DNA from: an uncultured Bacilli bacterium
GTDB taxonomy: Bacteria > Bacillota_I > Bacilli_A > RF39 > UBA660
Assembly: GCA_944332205.1 (NCBI GenBank)
Contig: CALVJN010000005.1
Span: forward strand, 1-63,300
Length of the DNA: 63,300 nt
Reading direction: 5' to 3'
Below are positions 10,322 to 18,286 of this stretch, piece by piece. The translations under genes were made by a program, and so were the position numbers. Below the pieces are notes generated by a model. The model was not told the origin of the DNA, searched no databases, and was given only the letters and a program-made list of their open reading frames with translations. Position 1 is the stretch's first letter; every line of letters starts with the position of its first letter.

Positions 10322-10524
10322 GCTTCTTTAACTACAACAACATCTAAAGCTTGATAACCTTTTGCTGTTTCTAATAACTTAAATTCAACATATTGTCCTT
10401 CAGATAATGTTTTATATCCATCTTGATTTATTGCTGAATAATGTACAAAAATATCTTCATTATCTTTATAATCGATAAATCCATATCCTTTTTCGTTATT
10501 GAACCACTTTACACGCCCTCTCAT
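10306..10524 (-). CDS. csp: Cold-shock domain protein (Csp)
   Basis: A 72-aa single cold-shock domain with RNP1 (KGYGFIDY) and RNP2 (DIFVHYSAI) and the [13 protein letters not shown] start typical of CspA/CspB nucleic-acid chaperones. The ATG at 10524 is chosen because a GAGGTG SD (10534-10539) sits 9 bp upstream. A longer reading frame from a GTG at 10560 would add 12 residues before the domain and would bury this SD inside the gene. The 230-bp region up to agrB may hold a structured 5' leader, but none is clearly recognisable. Confidence 0.92.
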   Translation of the reverse strand: MRGRVKWFNNEKGYGFIDYKDNEDIFVHYSAINQDGYKTLSEGQYVEFKLLETAKGYQALDVVVVKEATTIK

Positions 10525-10799
10525 ATCTACTGGCACCTCACATTCTTTTGTTATTTTCACATATTACACTTCCTACCATGGCTACTACAATTTTGCGCAT
10601 CTTAATAGTAACATCAAATTTTCTATTATGATAATTTATTCCTTTAAATGGCACTTTATTTCCTTTTTTGGAATTTTTAAATATATTTAAATTATTTTTT
10701 TGTATTAAATGCATTAATTATTACATTTGAAGTTTAATTTGTTTAACACTGTGTTTTTTATTTTATACTTTTAAATGTATAAATTAGGAAGTGAAGTAT

Positions 10800-11402
10800 A
10801 TGAAAGATTTATTTTTAAATAACTATATGAATGTGGTTAAAAAAAACAACCCTGCTTTTTCTAAAGATGAATTAGATAAAATCAAGTATGGTATTGAAGG
10901 CATTTATTTAACAGTTACTAAATTATTTGTCATTTTGCTATTAGGTTTTATTTTTAATATATTATATGAAATTTTATTATTATTGTTATTTTATAATTTT
11001 TTACGTTTTTTTGGATTTGGGTATCATGCTAGAAATAGTACCGAATGTTTAGTTATTTCCATAACTTTATTTTTCATTTTACCGTTTTTAATTTCTAAAC
11101 AACTATTAATATTTAATTATAAATGGTTATTAATAAGTTTATGTATATTTAATTTTTTATTATTTGCACCTAGCGATACAAAAAAAAGACCTATGATTAA
11201 TAAAAAGAAAAAAATGATTAGAAAATGTTTAATTATTCTTGTTACCATTATCTATTCGATTATTATTCCTTATGTAGATTATAAAATTTCATCAATTTTA
11301 TTATTATCAATTGTTATTCAATCAATCATGGTAAATCCTTTTATATATATGGCAACTAGGCAGCCATATAATAATTATAAAAATTACATTAATTCTGATT
11401 AA
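10800..11402 (+). CDS. agrB: AgrB-type pro-peptide endopeptidase
   Basis: A polytopic membrane cysteine protease of about 200 aa that trims and cyclises the AgrD pro-peptide. The AgrB signature is visible: FLRFFGFGYHARNSTEC with catalytic His76 and Cys83 (from this start), then the FAPSDTKKRP loop, and four to six hydrophobic segments. The ATG at 10800 has AGGAAGTG 6 bp upstream; a GTG at 10791 would add three residues. agrD follows 48 bp downstream. A TATACT -10-like box lies near 10763, but no clear -35 box or AgrA site is seen. The gene converges with agrC/agrA, which lie on the other strand. Confidence 0.92.
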   Translation: MKDLFLNNYMNVVKKNNPAFSKDELDKIKYGIEGIYLTVTKLFVILLLGFIFNILYEILLLLLFYNFLRFFGFGYHARNSTECLVISITLFFILPFLISKQLLIFNYKWLLISLCIFNFLLFAPSDTKKRPMINKKKKMIRKCLIILVTIIYSIIIPYVDYKISSILLLSIVIQSIMVNPFIYMATRQPYNNYKNYINSD

Positions 11403-11450
11403 ATATCAATTTTGATATTTAATATATATTATTATTATAGGAGGTATAGT

Positions 11451-11573
11451 ATGAAGAAAAAAGTAGCAAGCTTATTAACTGCAATTGCTGTATTAGCAAG
11501 TGGTGCTGCAAGTATGGGATGCATTGTACTTTTAGTAGATGAACCAAGAGCGCCAAAAAATTTAATAGACTAG
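11451..11573 (+). CDS. agrD: AgrD-type autoinducing peptide precursor (40 aa)
   Basis: A short ORF directly after agrB with a perfect SD (AGGAGG, 6 bp before ATG) and a TAG stop. The 40-aa product has three parts. The first is an N-terminal Lys-rich amphipathic/hydrophobic segment (MKKKVASLLTAIAVLASGAA). The second is a putative AIP core with a single Cys24 (SMGCIVLLV). The third is a charged tail DEPRAPKNLID that fits the DE-x-x-x-P recognition tail of AgrD peptides. The mature signal is predicted to be a thiolactone closed on Cys24, with a ring of five or six residues (CIVLL or CIVLLV); the exact cut is not determined. A short inverted repeat (11402-11420) lies between agrB and agrD. Confidence 0.88.
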   Translation: MKKKVASLLTAIAVLASGAASMGCIVLLVDEPRAPKNLID

Positions 11574-11599
11574 AAAAATAACAAAATCAATTTTATTTG

Positions 11600-11632
11600 C
11601 CAACCTCTTTGAGGCTGGTTTATTTTAATTTA
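11600..11632 (+). terminator. agrBD terminator
   Basis: CCAACCTC / GAGGCTGG stem with one mismatch and a 3-nt loop, followed by a T-rich tail, 27 bp after the agrD stop. Confidence 0.75.
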
Positions 11633-12093
11633 TAATATATTTATTATTATATGTATTAAAAATAATACAGATTTTATTAAAATTAAAGACAAAGTTAACA
11701 ATAGAAAAATTAACTTTAATATTAAACAAATGTTTAAAAACATGAAATAAATTTTTAGATGCACGTATAAACATAATGTTTTTACTATTGGCAAAACTTA
11801 GACACTCTTTTAAAAAAGGATAAAATTACAATATTTATTTAATATTAACTCTATTACTATTAAACATTAATAAAAATATGAAATATAAATTATAATTCAT
11901 TTAAGTTTTATTTATATTCTTCATACTTTTGATATGATCTATCTTTCAATTCTAATATTTATTTACTTTTATTTAAAGTAATAGGTCATTTCCAATTAAA
12001 GTCTCTCAAAATATGAAAATTTATTCTTTGTGTAATAAATTAATAACTATTATTTTTTAATTTGTGCAAAAAAAACATAATTTTCTTATAAAT
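11633..12093. other. Gene-free AT-rich gap between agrBD and agrC
   Basis: About 460 bp between the two convergent halves of the agr locus. I see no ORF with an SD, no tRNA and no repeat. It could hold a small RNA, but nothing in the sequence shows one. Confidence 0.4.
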
Positions 12094-12121
12094 AAAAAAG
12101 ATATAAATTTATATCTTTTTT
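12094..12121 (-). terminator. agrAC terminator
   Basis: Perfect 28-bp palindrome with A6 and T6 flanks, overlapping the agrC stop; it can act on both strands. Confidence 0.85.
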
Positions 12122-13410
12122 ATTATTATTTTTTGAATATAAAAATCATTAATTATCCTGTTTTCCAAAAAAAATATATCAGATTTTTTTGCTATTTTAT
12201 TTGCTAAATAAAGACCATTACCTCTATTTTTCCCTTTGGTTGAATATCCTTTTTCACTTACTTTGTTTAACTCTAATTTTCCTGCATAAGTATTTGATAT
12301 GGTTATTATAATATCTTTATCATTCCTGTAAATTTCACATGAAATCATTCTCTTTTCCGACTCTTTAGCAGCCTCTATAGCGTTATCAAAAAAAATCCCA
12401 ACCAATCTGCAAAGCATTTTATTTTCTTCAATATTTAACTTGGCTAATTTATCTCCGACTTTATTTGATATATCTATATACAAAACTATGTTATTTTTCT
12501 CGGAAAATATTATTTTATAATATAAAAGTCCTTTTAATCCTCCTTTGGGAATGTTTCTTAATTTTTGAATATTTTTACTTTCTAAATCAATTTCATCTTT
12601 TATTATATTGTCAATATATTGAATAGCTTCTTTATTATTTTTGATTATAGCACGTAATGCAGCTAATTGATTCTTTGATTCATGAATATTTACATTTTCA
12701 TTATCCATCCATTCCTCAAAAGTCTGCACATATTCAAACAATTGATCATATTTAATTGTTAAAAGATTTTTGTCATATTTTTCTTTTAAAAATATAATGG
12801 ACAAAATTAAAAATATAACAATTCCTAATATTCCAATTATAAAAGTTCTATTCAAATAATAATTTTCAAACAAAATATAAATGCCAATGCTCAAAGCAAA
12901 AATTAGTAAAATTATAAATGTTATTAATTCTAAACTTTTATGTTTTGCAGTTTCTAAAATTATATCTACTATTTTGTTTTTAAATCCATTTATATAAAAA
13001 ATCCCGACCTCTATTAATCCAACTAATAAATTTGTTAATATTATGTAAAAATTTTCTGTTCTTATTGTTTGAATACTTAAGAATCCAACAAAGATTATAG
13101 ATACTATTAAATCTGATAAAACCAAAATTATCATAAAGATTCCTGAAAATAAAAACGATGTTAAAAATGAAATTTTATATATAAAAAACAAGCAAAATAT
13201 AATTACTGTAAAAAACAAAATAGGACTTATTACATTATAATTACTACTATAAATTAAAGAAATAGGCACAAACAGAAAAATAAGGAAAAGCAAATCATTT
13301 ATTGTCAACATTTTTTTTCTGTTATTGTATAATAAAATTGATTTAGCACAAAGCACTACTGTTAAACTTTGAATTATTGAACCAATTACATTACCTATAA
13401 GACTTGACAC
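12109..13410 (-). CDS. agrC: AgrC-type sensor histidine kinase (GHKL)
   Basis: A 433-aa receptor kinase. The first about 200 residues contain six or seven hydrophobic segments (peptide-sensing domain). Next comes the dimerisation helix with the phospho-acceptor in IHESKNQLAALRA, then a GHKL ATPase domain with the N box FFDNAIEAAKES and the G2 box YSTKGKNRGNGLYLAN. This matches the AgrC/HPK10 class. The start is taken as GTG at 13410, because GAAGGTG lies 7 bp upstream. A longer frame reaching 13449 would overlap agrA by 59 bp instead of 20. It lies downstream of agrA on the same transcript and is the likely receptor for the agrD peptide, by context. Confidence 0.9.
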   Translation of the reverse strand: MSSLIGNVIGSIIQSLTVVLCAKSILLYNNRKKMLTINDLLFLIFLFVPISLIYSSNYNVISPILFFTVIIFCLFFIYKISFLTSFLFSGIFMIILVLSDLIVSIIFVGFLSIQTIRTENFYIILTNLLVGLIEVGIFYINGFKNKIVDIILETAKHKSLELITFIILLIFALSIGIYILFENYYLNRTFIIGILGIVIFLILSIIFLKEKYDKNLLTIKYDQLFEYVQTFEEWMDNENVNIHESKNQLAALRAIIKNNKEAIQYIDNIIKDEIDLESKNIQKLRNIPKGGLKGLLYYKIIFSEKNNIVLYIDISNKVGDKLAKLNIEENKMLCRLVGIFFDNAIEAAKESEKRMISCEIYRNDKDIIITISNTYAGKLELNKVSEKGYSTKGKNRGNGLYLANKIAKKSDIFFLENRIINDFYIQKIIIKKI

Positions 13411-14122
13411 TGTTGCACACCTTCTTTTTGTTATTTCTCGAAATATCAAAGGTTACAATTCCATTTTTAAACAATATTTTATTTTCTGAATAATCATATT
13501 CACTTATTTGGTCTACATTAACAATGCTACTTCTACTTGTCTTTATAAATCTTTTATCTAAAAGTTTAAATACTTCGTTTAAAGTTTTATGAATTACGTA
13601 ATCTCCGTAGGTTGCTTTTACTATACACTTTTTGCTATCTTTTTCTTTTTCAATTATAACAATATTTTTAAAATCTATTCTTTTTATAACTCTATTTGAC
13701 TCAAAGGTTAAGCACTTTTCTCTGTTATCATAATTTTTCTTTACTCTTTCTAAATCTTCTTTGAGCTTGTTTTCATAATTATCAAATTTATTTATAAAAT
13801 CCAACAAATAAAGTCTATTGCTTAATGCTTCAAACTTTAATTCATTGTGTGCCGTTAAAAAAATAATTAGTGAATTCCAATCATCTAATTCTTCTCTTAT
13901 ATATCTAGCAGCATCTATTCCAGAATTGCACTTTGTTTCAATATCCAAAATATATAATTTAAACCCTTCGATTTCTTTTATTTCTGACTTAAACTTATCA
14001 CTATAGTCTTCATACATATAAAATTTATCAACTATGTCAAAGTTCATCATGTAGTTTTTAATTATTTTTCTAATTTTTTCTGAAAATTCTTTATTATCAT
14101 CACAAATTATAAAATTAATCAT
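13391..14122 (-). CDS. agrA: AgrA-type LytTR response regulator
   Basis: A 243-aa protein. The N-terminal receiver domain has the acidic pair D8-D9 (FIICDD), phospho-acceptor D60 (YILDIETK), and a FLTAH block. The C-terminal LytTR DNA-binding domain (about residues 140-243) has RVIKRIDFKNIVIIEK and FIKTSRSSIVNVDQI, as in AgrA/VirR. The start is ATG at 14122 with AGGTG 6 bp upstream; a GTG at 14131 is possible. A 10-bp inverted repeat (14106-14115 with 14137-14146) encloses the SD and start. The order agrA-agrC, convergent with agrBD, differs from the classical agrBDCA operon. Confidence 0.9.
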   Translation of the reverse strand: MINFIICDDNKEFSEKIRKIIKNYMMNFDIVDKFYMYEDYSDKFKSEIKEIEGFKLYILDIETKCNSGIDAARYIREELDDWNSLIIFLTAHNELKFEALSNRLYLLDFINKFDNYENKLKEDLERVKKNYDNREKCLTFESNRVIKRIDFKNIVIIEKEKDSKKCIVKATYGDYVIHKTLNEVFKLLDKRFIKTSRSSIVNVDQISEYDYSENKILFKNGIVTFDISRNNKKKVCNSVKSYR

Positions 14123-14189
14123 TACCTTCACCTACTATTTTATAATGAATAATTTTACCATATTTTTCCATTTTTTTAAATATATATAT

Positions 14190-15269
14190 TCACTGTTTTT
14201 TTATTTTTTTTCTCTCAAATTCTTTTACTTTATCACTCATTTTTTTAGAAATTATACTTGTATGTGAAACAAACCAAATAACTAAAATCAACAATACAAA
14301 ATAAATAATCATGCCTTGTGTGGGATTTTGTAGAGCATAAAATATCGATGCTAGTGAAAATAAAATATTTATAACATATATAACTAAAACCGTTCCTTTT
14401 TGAGAAAAATTCATCATTAAAAATTGATGATGCAAATGCTCTTTATCAGCTTCAAAAATTGGTTTTCTTTTTAATAGTCTTCTTATAATAGCAAATAATG
14501 TATCTAAAATAGGAATTGCTAATATCATTATTGGAACTAATAAAGAAGTTAATAATGTTCCTTTATACCCTAATAAAGATATGACTGCTATAATAAATCC
14601 TAAAAATGATGATCCTGATTCTCCAGCAAATAGATATGCTGGATTAAAATTATGAACTAAGAATCCTAATGAAGATCCTAACATTATAAAAGTAAGCGTT
14701 ATTTCTAATGTTTCCACTCTTCCTTGAAAAAATGAAATAATTCCAATTGTTAAAAAAAAGATTGCTGAAATTCCAGAACTAAGTCCATCTAGTCCATCAA
14801 TAAGTCTTATTACATTTGTACATCCTAAAATAAAGAAAATAGTAATAATATATGAAAAAATACCAAATTCAATATTAACACCTAATATTGTTATATTTGT
14901 AAGAAGTATTTTTCCATAAAAAGTTATAACTAATGTAGCAAGTAATTGCCCTATTAGTTCTTCTCTTGCTCTTAAAGTTTTTATATCATCTATAAGTCCT
15001 GTTATTATTATAATAAAACTTGCAATTAATATAGAATTCATTTGAATACTATGGACTCCAAAAAGCATATAACCGAATAAGAAACCAGCAAAAATTCCTA
15101 ATCCGCCTAATTTTGGTGTTGGTTTAGTATGAACTCTCCTTTTGTCTTTGGGAATGTCTATAGCTCCTATATGATAAGCAATTTTATTAGTAAATGGCAT
15201 AATTAAAGCTGTAAAAATAAATGTTATTATTACCATTAAAAATACTTCATCTAAATAATCATTAAACAT
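14190..15269 (-). CDS. tagO: TagO/WecA-type undecaprenyl-phosphate GlcNAc-1-phosphate transferase
   Basis: A 359-aa polytopic enzyme that transfers a sugar-1-phosphate from a UDP-sugar to undecaprenyl phosphate, starting wall teichoic acid or other surface glycans. Motifs are DKRRVHTKPTPKLGGLGI, ITGLIDDIKTL (Mg-binding DD), NVIRLIDGLDGLSSG, AGESGSSFLGF, and the HLHHQF signature that separates the TagO/WecA group from MraY. About eleven hydrophobic segments are present. SD GTGGTGA lies before the ATG. The gene is next to mbl, fitting a cell-envelope role. The polymer it serves is unknown because no tag/tar cluster is in view. Confidence 0.92.
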   Translation of the reverse strand: MFNDYLDEVFLMVIITFIFTALIMPFTNKIAYHIGAIDIPKDKRRVHTKPTPKLGGLGIFAGFLFGYMLFGVHSIQMNSILIASFIIIITGLIDDIKTLRAREELIGQLLATLVITFYGKILLTNITILGVNIEFGIFSYIITIFFILGCTNVIRLIDGLDGLSSGISAIFFLTIGIISFFQGRVETLEITLTFIMLGSSLGFLVHNFNPAYLFAGESGSSFLGFIIAVISLLGYKGTLLTSLLVPIMILAIPILDTLFAIIRRLLKRKPIFEADKEHLHHQFLMMNFSQKGTVLVIYVINILFSLASIFYALQNPTQGMIIYFVLLILVIWFVSHTSIISKKMSDKVKEFERKKIKKQ

Positions 15270-15310
15270 AAATTATCACCACTTAATTAGTATTATAGCA
15301 AATTTTAGTA

Positions 15311-15332
15311 AAAAAAAAAGGTATTACCTTTT
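15311..15332 (-). terminator. mbl terminator
   Basis: AAAAGGTA / TACCTTTT stem with a long T-run on the minus strand, 6 bp past the mbl stop. Confidence 0.85.
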
Positions 15333-15337
15333 ATTAA

Positions 15338-16321
15338 TTATCTATCTATTAAATTTAAGTTTTCTAGCATTATTCCACAACCTTCAGCAACACATGTTAA
15401 TGGACTTTCAGCTATAAAAATAGGAACTTTTAATTCTTCTTCGAACAATTCTGGAAATCCTTTTATAAGAGCACCTCCACCAGTCAAAACTATTCCTTTA
15501 TCAATTATATCTGCTGATAATTCTGGTGGAGTTTTTTCTAATACTGATTTAACTACTTTTATTATCTCATGAGCTAGTGGTTTTAATGATTCTTCAACTT
15601 CCTTTTCACTTATTTCAATCATTGATGGTAGTCCTGTAGACAAGTCTCTTCCTTTAATTTCAATTTTTTTATTTTTTTCACCATTATATACATTTCCAAT
15701 GTTTAATTTTATATCTTCGGCAGTCCTTTCGCCTATTAAAAGCTTGTACTTATTTTTTACATATTCTACAATTGCATTATCAAATGAATTACCTGCGATT
15801 TTAATAGATGCCGAATTTACAATTCCTCCTAATGATAGTATTGCTATGTCAGTTGTTCCACCACCAATATCAATAACCATGTTTCCACTAGGTTTTTCAA
15901 TATCCATTCCAGCTCCTACTGCCGCTACTTTTGGTTCCTCTTCAATAAATACTTTTTTAGCACCAATTCTTTCAGCAGCTTCTTTTATGGCATTTTTTTC
16001 AACAGAAGTTATATTCGATGGACAACATATTAATACTCTAGGTTTCGAAAATAATCCTTTTCCTTTTACTCTTAATATTAAGTCATTAAGCATTGCTTCA
16101 GTATACTCAAAATCAGCAATAACACCATCTTTTAATGGCTTTATTGCTTTTACTTTGCCTGGAGTTCTGCCTAACATTTGGTTTGCTTCTTTTCCTACTG
16201 CTAAAACTTGTTTTGATTCAGCATCTATTGCCACTACAGTTGGCTCATTAACTACAACGCCTTCTCCTTTAACATATATTAGAACATTTGCTGTTCCTAA
16301 ATCTATTCCTATATCTCTCAT
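15338..16321 (-). CDS. mbl: Rod-shape protein of the MreB family (Mbl)
   Basis: A 327-aa bacterial actin homologue that forms membrane-associated filaments guiding lateral wall synthesis. The actin-fold nucleotide motifs are phosphate 1 (IGIDLGTANVLIYV), phosphate 2 (VIDIGGGTTDIAIL) and the adenosine loop (GIVLTGGGALIKGF). The length fits Mbl/MreB (about 330-340). It follows spoIIID with 1 bp between the genes, the same order as in B. subtilis (spoIIID-mbl). This is why Mbl is preferred over MreB or MreBH. Confidence 0.93.
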   Translation of the reverse strand: MRDIGIDLGTANVLIYVKGEGVVVNEPTVVAIDAESKQVLAVGKEANQMLGRTPGKVKAIKPLKDGVIADFEYTEAMLNDLILRVKGKGLFSKPRVLICCPSNITSVEKNAIKEAAERIGAKKVFIEEEPKVAAVGAGMDIEKPSGNMVIDIGGGTTDIAILSLGGIVNSASIKIAGNSFDNAIVEYVKNKYKLLIGERTAEDIKLNIGNVYNGEKNKKIEIKGRDLSTGLPSMIEISEKEVEESLKPLAHEIIKVVKSVLEKTPPELSADIIDKGIVLTGGGALIKGFPELFEEELKVPIFIAESPLTCVAEGCGIMLENLNLIDR

Positions 16322-16322
16322 A

Positions 16323-16580
16323 TCATCCCTCTTTTAATTTTAAATATCTTTTTCTAGTAGATTCACCACCTTTTATGTGCCTTATTTCTATGTGATTTTT
16401 GAATATTTCTACTATTTCTGAATGTAACTTTTTATCAATATCATAAAGTCTTTCTTGTAAATCCTTATGAACAGTACTCTTACTAACATTAAATTTTTTA
16501 GCTATCTCTCTGACTGTTTTTTTAGTTTTTAACATATAAATAGCTTCATTATAAACTCTATTAATTATGTGTTTATTCAT
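16323..16580 (-). CDS. spoIIID: Sporulation transcription factor SpoIIID
   Basis: An 85-aa DNA-binding regulator of mother-cell gene expression. The helix-turn-helix is clear (KTVREIAKKFNVSKSTVHKD), and the basic C-terminal part with IRHIKGGESTRKRY is diagnostic. The ATG at 16580 is preceded by AGAGGA at 8 bp. An ATG three codons earlier would overlap the SD, so it is not chosen. It lies between spoIIQ and mbl, as in Bacillus. Confidence 0.95.
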   Translation of the reverse strand: MNKHIINRVYNEAIYMLKTKKTVREIAKKFNVSKSTVHKDLQERLYDIDKKLHSEIVEIFKNHIEIRHIKGGESTRKRYLKLKEG

Positions 16581-16628
16581 ATAAATCATCCTCTAGTTAA
16601 TTATATAAATATGTTTTTTTTATATGAA

Positions 16629-16651
16629 TAAAAAAGACTGTTTAACAGCCT
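16629..16651 (-). terminator. spoIIQ terminator
   Basis: GGCTGTT / AACAGTC stem followed by TTTTTTATT on the minus strand, shortly after the spoIIQ stop. Confidence 0.75.
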
Positions 16652-16666
16652 AATAAATTTTAAATA

Positions 16667-17296
16667 TTATAATTCTTTAAAATCTTTTCCAATATAATTA
16701 TTAGGATCTACAAGACTTCCTTCTTTCATAAGTTCAAAATGCAAATTGTAATTTTCTGGTGCTAGTTTTGATGTTCCACTTTTGGCAATTATTTCACCAC
16801 GTGTAACTTTAGTTCCTACTTGTAAATTTTTAGGAACATCGTTTAGCATTTGATATACACTGACAAAATTTTTATCATGTGTAATTTCAACAATATTTCC
16901 TAATAGATCATTACTATATACTTTTGTAACTTTACCATCCATTATACTAATTACATCAAATTCTTCTGTTGAAGAATATGTAACTCCAGAATTTTGTAAA
17001 TATGTGTTTTCATATTTTACGATTGAAGTTTCTTGATTCGTTGCTTCTGCTTGATAATTATAATATCCTGATGTTACTGTTACACTTTCACTTGTAAATG
17101 GTTTTAGAATAATTATTTGATTATCATTTACTACTGGTATACCATTATCAATTATACTATCAGAAACATATGTTAAATCATCATCTTCTTCTTTTTCTTT
17201 ATATATTAAAGTTGTAGACATTGTCATTAATGCAATAACCATTAAAATATATAAAGTCGGCAATACAAATGGTTTTAATACTAATTTTTTCTTCAT
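16667..17296 (-). CDS. spoIIQ: Forespore protein SpoIIQ, degenerate M23/LytM domain
   Basis: A 209-aa protein with one N-terminal membrane helix (about residues 10-30) and an extracytoplasmic M23-type domain. SpoIIQ pairs with SpoIIIAH across the septum in engulfment. The M23 zinc-site motifs are eroded. The usual H-x-x-x-D is replaced in the YLQNSGVTYSS region, and the usual HLHFE-type motif reads YNLHFELM, with Asn in place of the first His. The domain is therefore probably not an active endopeptidase. The start is ATG at 17296 with GAGGTG 6 bp upstream. The position next to spoIIID and mbl supports the name. Confidence 0.88.
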   Translation of the reverse strand: MKKKLVLKPFVLPTLYILMVIALMTMSTTLIYKEKEEDDDLTYVSDSIIDNGIPVVNDNQIIILKPFTSESVTVTSGYYNYQAEATNQETSIVKYENTYLQNSGVTYSSTEEFDVISIMDGKVTKVYSNDLLGNIVEITHDKNFVSVYQMLNDVPKNLQVGTKVTRGEIIAKSGTSKLAPENYNLHFELMKEGSLVDPNNYIGKDFKEL

Positions 17297-17349
17297 ATAA
17301 TTCACCTCATTAGTATTTTTTTCTAATTAAGTGATTATATACATTATTT

Positions 17350-17574
17350 TTATAAAAAATTTAAATAAATATCATAAACAAAATTAGTTGTTAAATAAAT
17401 TAAAGATAATGCTATTAAATAATAAAAACACCTTGCTTGATATATTTTATTTTTTTTAAACATTCCATTTATATTTAGTGAATCCATAGACCAAAATACT
17501 ATTATGCTCATTAATAAATATAAAAAAAATTTACCTGTCAATATACTCACCATTTTCATATTTATATATGTCAT
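17350..17574 (-). CDS. DUF1146 (YwzB-like) small membrane protein
   Basis: A protein of up to 74 aa with two hydrophobic segments and the conserved core LNINGMFKKNKIYQARCFYYLIALSL (read as two blocks around KIYQAR), typical of DUF1146/YwzB. Its function is unknown in the family. The frame overlaps the 3' end of rpiB by up to 44 bp. A shorter start, such as TTG near 17541 behind GGTGAG, or the ATG at 17553, is possible and would fit the family length. Confidence 0.75.
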   Translation of the reverse strand: MTYINMKMVSILTGKFFLYLLMSIIVFWSMDSLNINGMFKKNKIYQARCFYYLIALSLIYLTTNFVYDIYLNFL

Positions 17575-17983
17575 TAATTCTTTTTACATATCTATCTAAA
17601 TTACCAAATTCTGTATTTATAAAAGTTTCTACAATATCAATAGCCTCATTTATATCTTTTTTTCCTGATAGCGCAATTACATTTGCATTATTATCTTTTC
17701 TAGTTAACATGGCATCTTCTTTATTGTCTACTTTAGCACAGCGTACTTTCTTAACTTTGTTACATGCTATAGATATTCCTATTCCACTACCACAAATTAC
17801 TATACCTAAATCATATTCATTATTTTTAATTTTTTCACCTACTAAAAATCCATATTTAGTATAATCCACCATTTCCGTATTATTTGTTCCTAAATCAGTA
17901 ATATCATATTTTCCTTTTAAATATTTTAATAAGTTTTCTTTTAAAGTATATCCACGATGATCACTAGCTATACACAATTTCAT
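17531..17983 (-). CDS. rpiB: RpiB/LacAB-family sugar-phosphate isomerase
   Basis: A 150-aa protein of the RpiB family, which interconverts ribose-5-phosphate and ribulose-5-phosphate. Visible motifs are IASDHRGYTLKE (substrate-binding His10 region) and the catalytic-cysteine loop VICGSGIGISIACNK. The usual R-x-HN-D/x-N motif reads TRKDNNANVIAL, so the His used for ring opening is replaced by Asp. This may shift specificity or lower activity. SD GAGGTGA precedes the ATG. A promoter lies just upstream. Confidence 0.88.
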   Translation of the reverse strand: MKLCIASDHRGYTLKENLLKYLKGKYDITDLGTNNTEMVDYTKYGFLVGEKIKNNEYDLGIVICGSGIGISIACNKVKKVRCAKVDNKEDAMLTRKDNNANVIALSGKKDINEAIDIVETFINTEFGNLDRYVKRINDIYKYENGEYIDR

Positions 17984-18002
17984 TATCTCACCTCATAATT
18001 TT

Positions 18003-18032
18003 ATTATAACACGTATAATACTAGTTAGTAAA
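18003..18032 (-). promoter_or_regulatory. rpiB promoter
   Basis: Minus strand: -35 TTTACT (18027-18032), 18-bp spacer, -10 TATAAT (18003-18008), about 20 bp before the rpiB start. Confidence 0.6.
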
Positions 18033-18099
18033 TTGATGAAGTTGCAAATCATTGATTTATTAGTATAATATTTTTACTTATTTTTATAAAAATAAGTAA

Positions 18100-18286
18100 A
18101 AATTACGCGATTGAGTTTAGGCAGATTATAACACGGTTTTTCATATCCATTAAAATGACGGCCTAGCTCTTTTCTTTTTATTATCCTAGTTTTAGAATGT
18201 GAGGATTATTTATTTAATCTTATATAACAAGCGTGATGAGGAATATGAGGACAAAGAGTTCAATCGTAAATGAAAGGATGGTGCTT
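18100..18286 (+). other. IS110 left non-coding region, candidate bridge-RNA locus
   Basis: About 190 bp between the presumed left end and the transposase start, clearly richer in GC than its surroundings (GGCAGATTATAACACGG, GACGGCCTAGCTC). IS110-group elements express a bridge RNA with target- and donor-binding loops from this position. I did not fold it, and the RNA itself is inference. Confidence 0.35.

Noticed and set aside
11633-12093. RNAIII-like regulatory RNA in the agr gap
   Set aside because: The position would suit it, but I see no promoter, stable hairpins or terminator beyond those of the flanking genes.
15699-16337. 212-aa plus-strand ORF
   Set aside because: It lies wholly antisense to mbl, has no SD, and its Ser/Phe/Ile-rich composition is typical of shadow frames.
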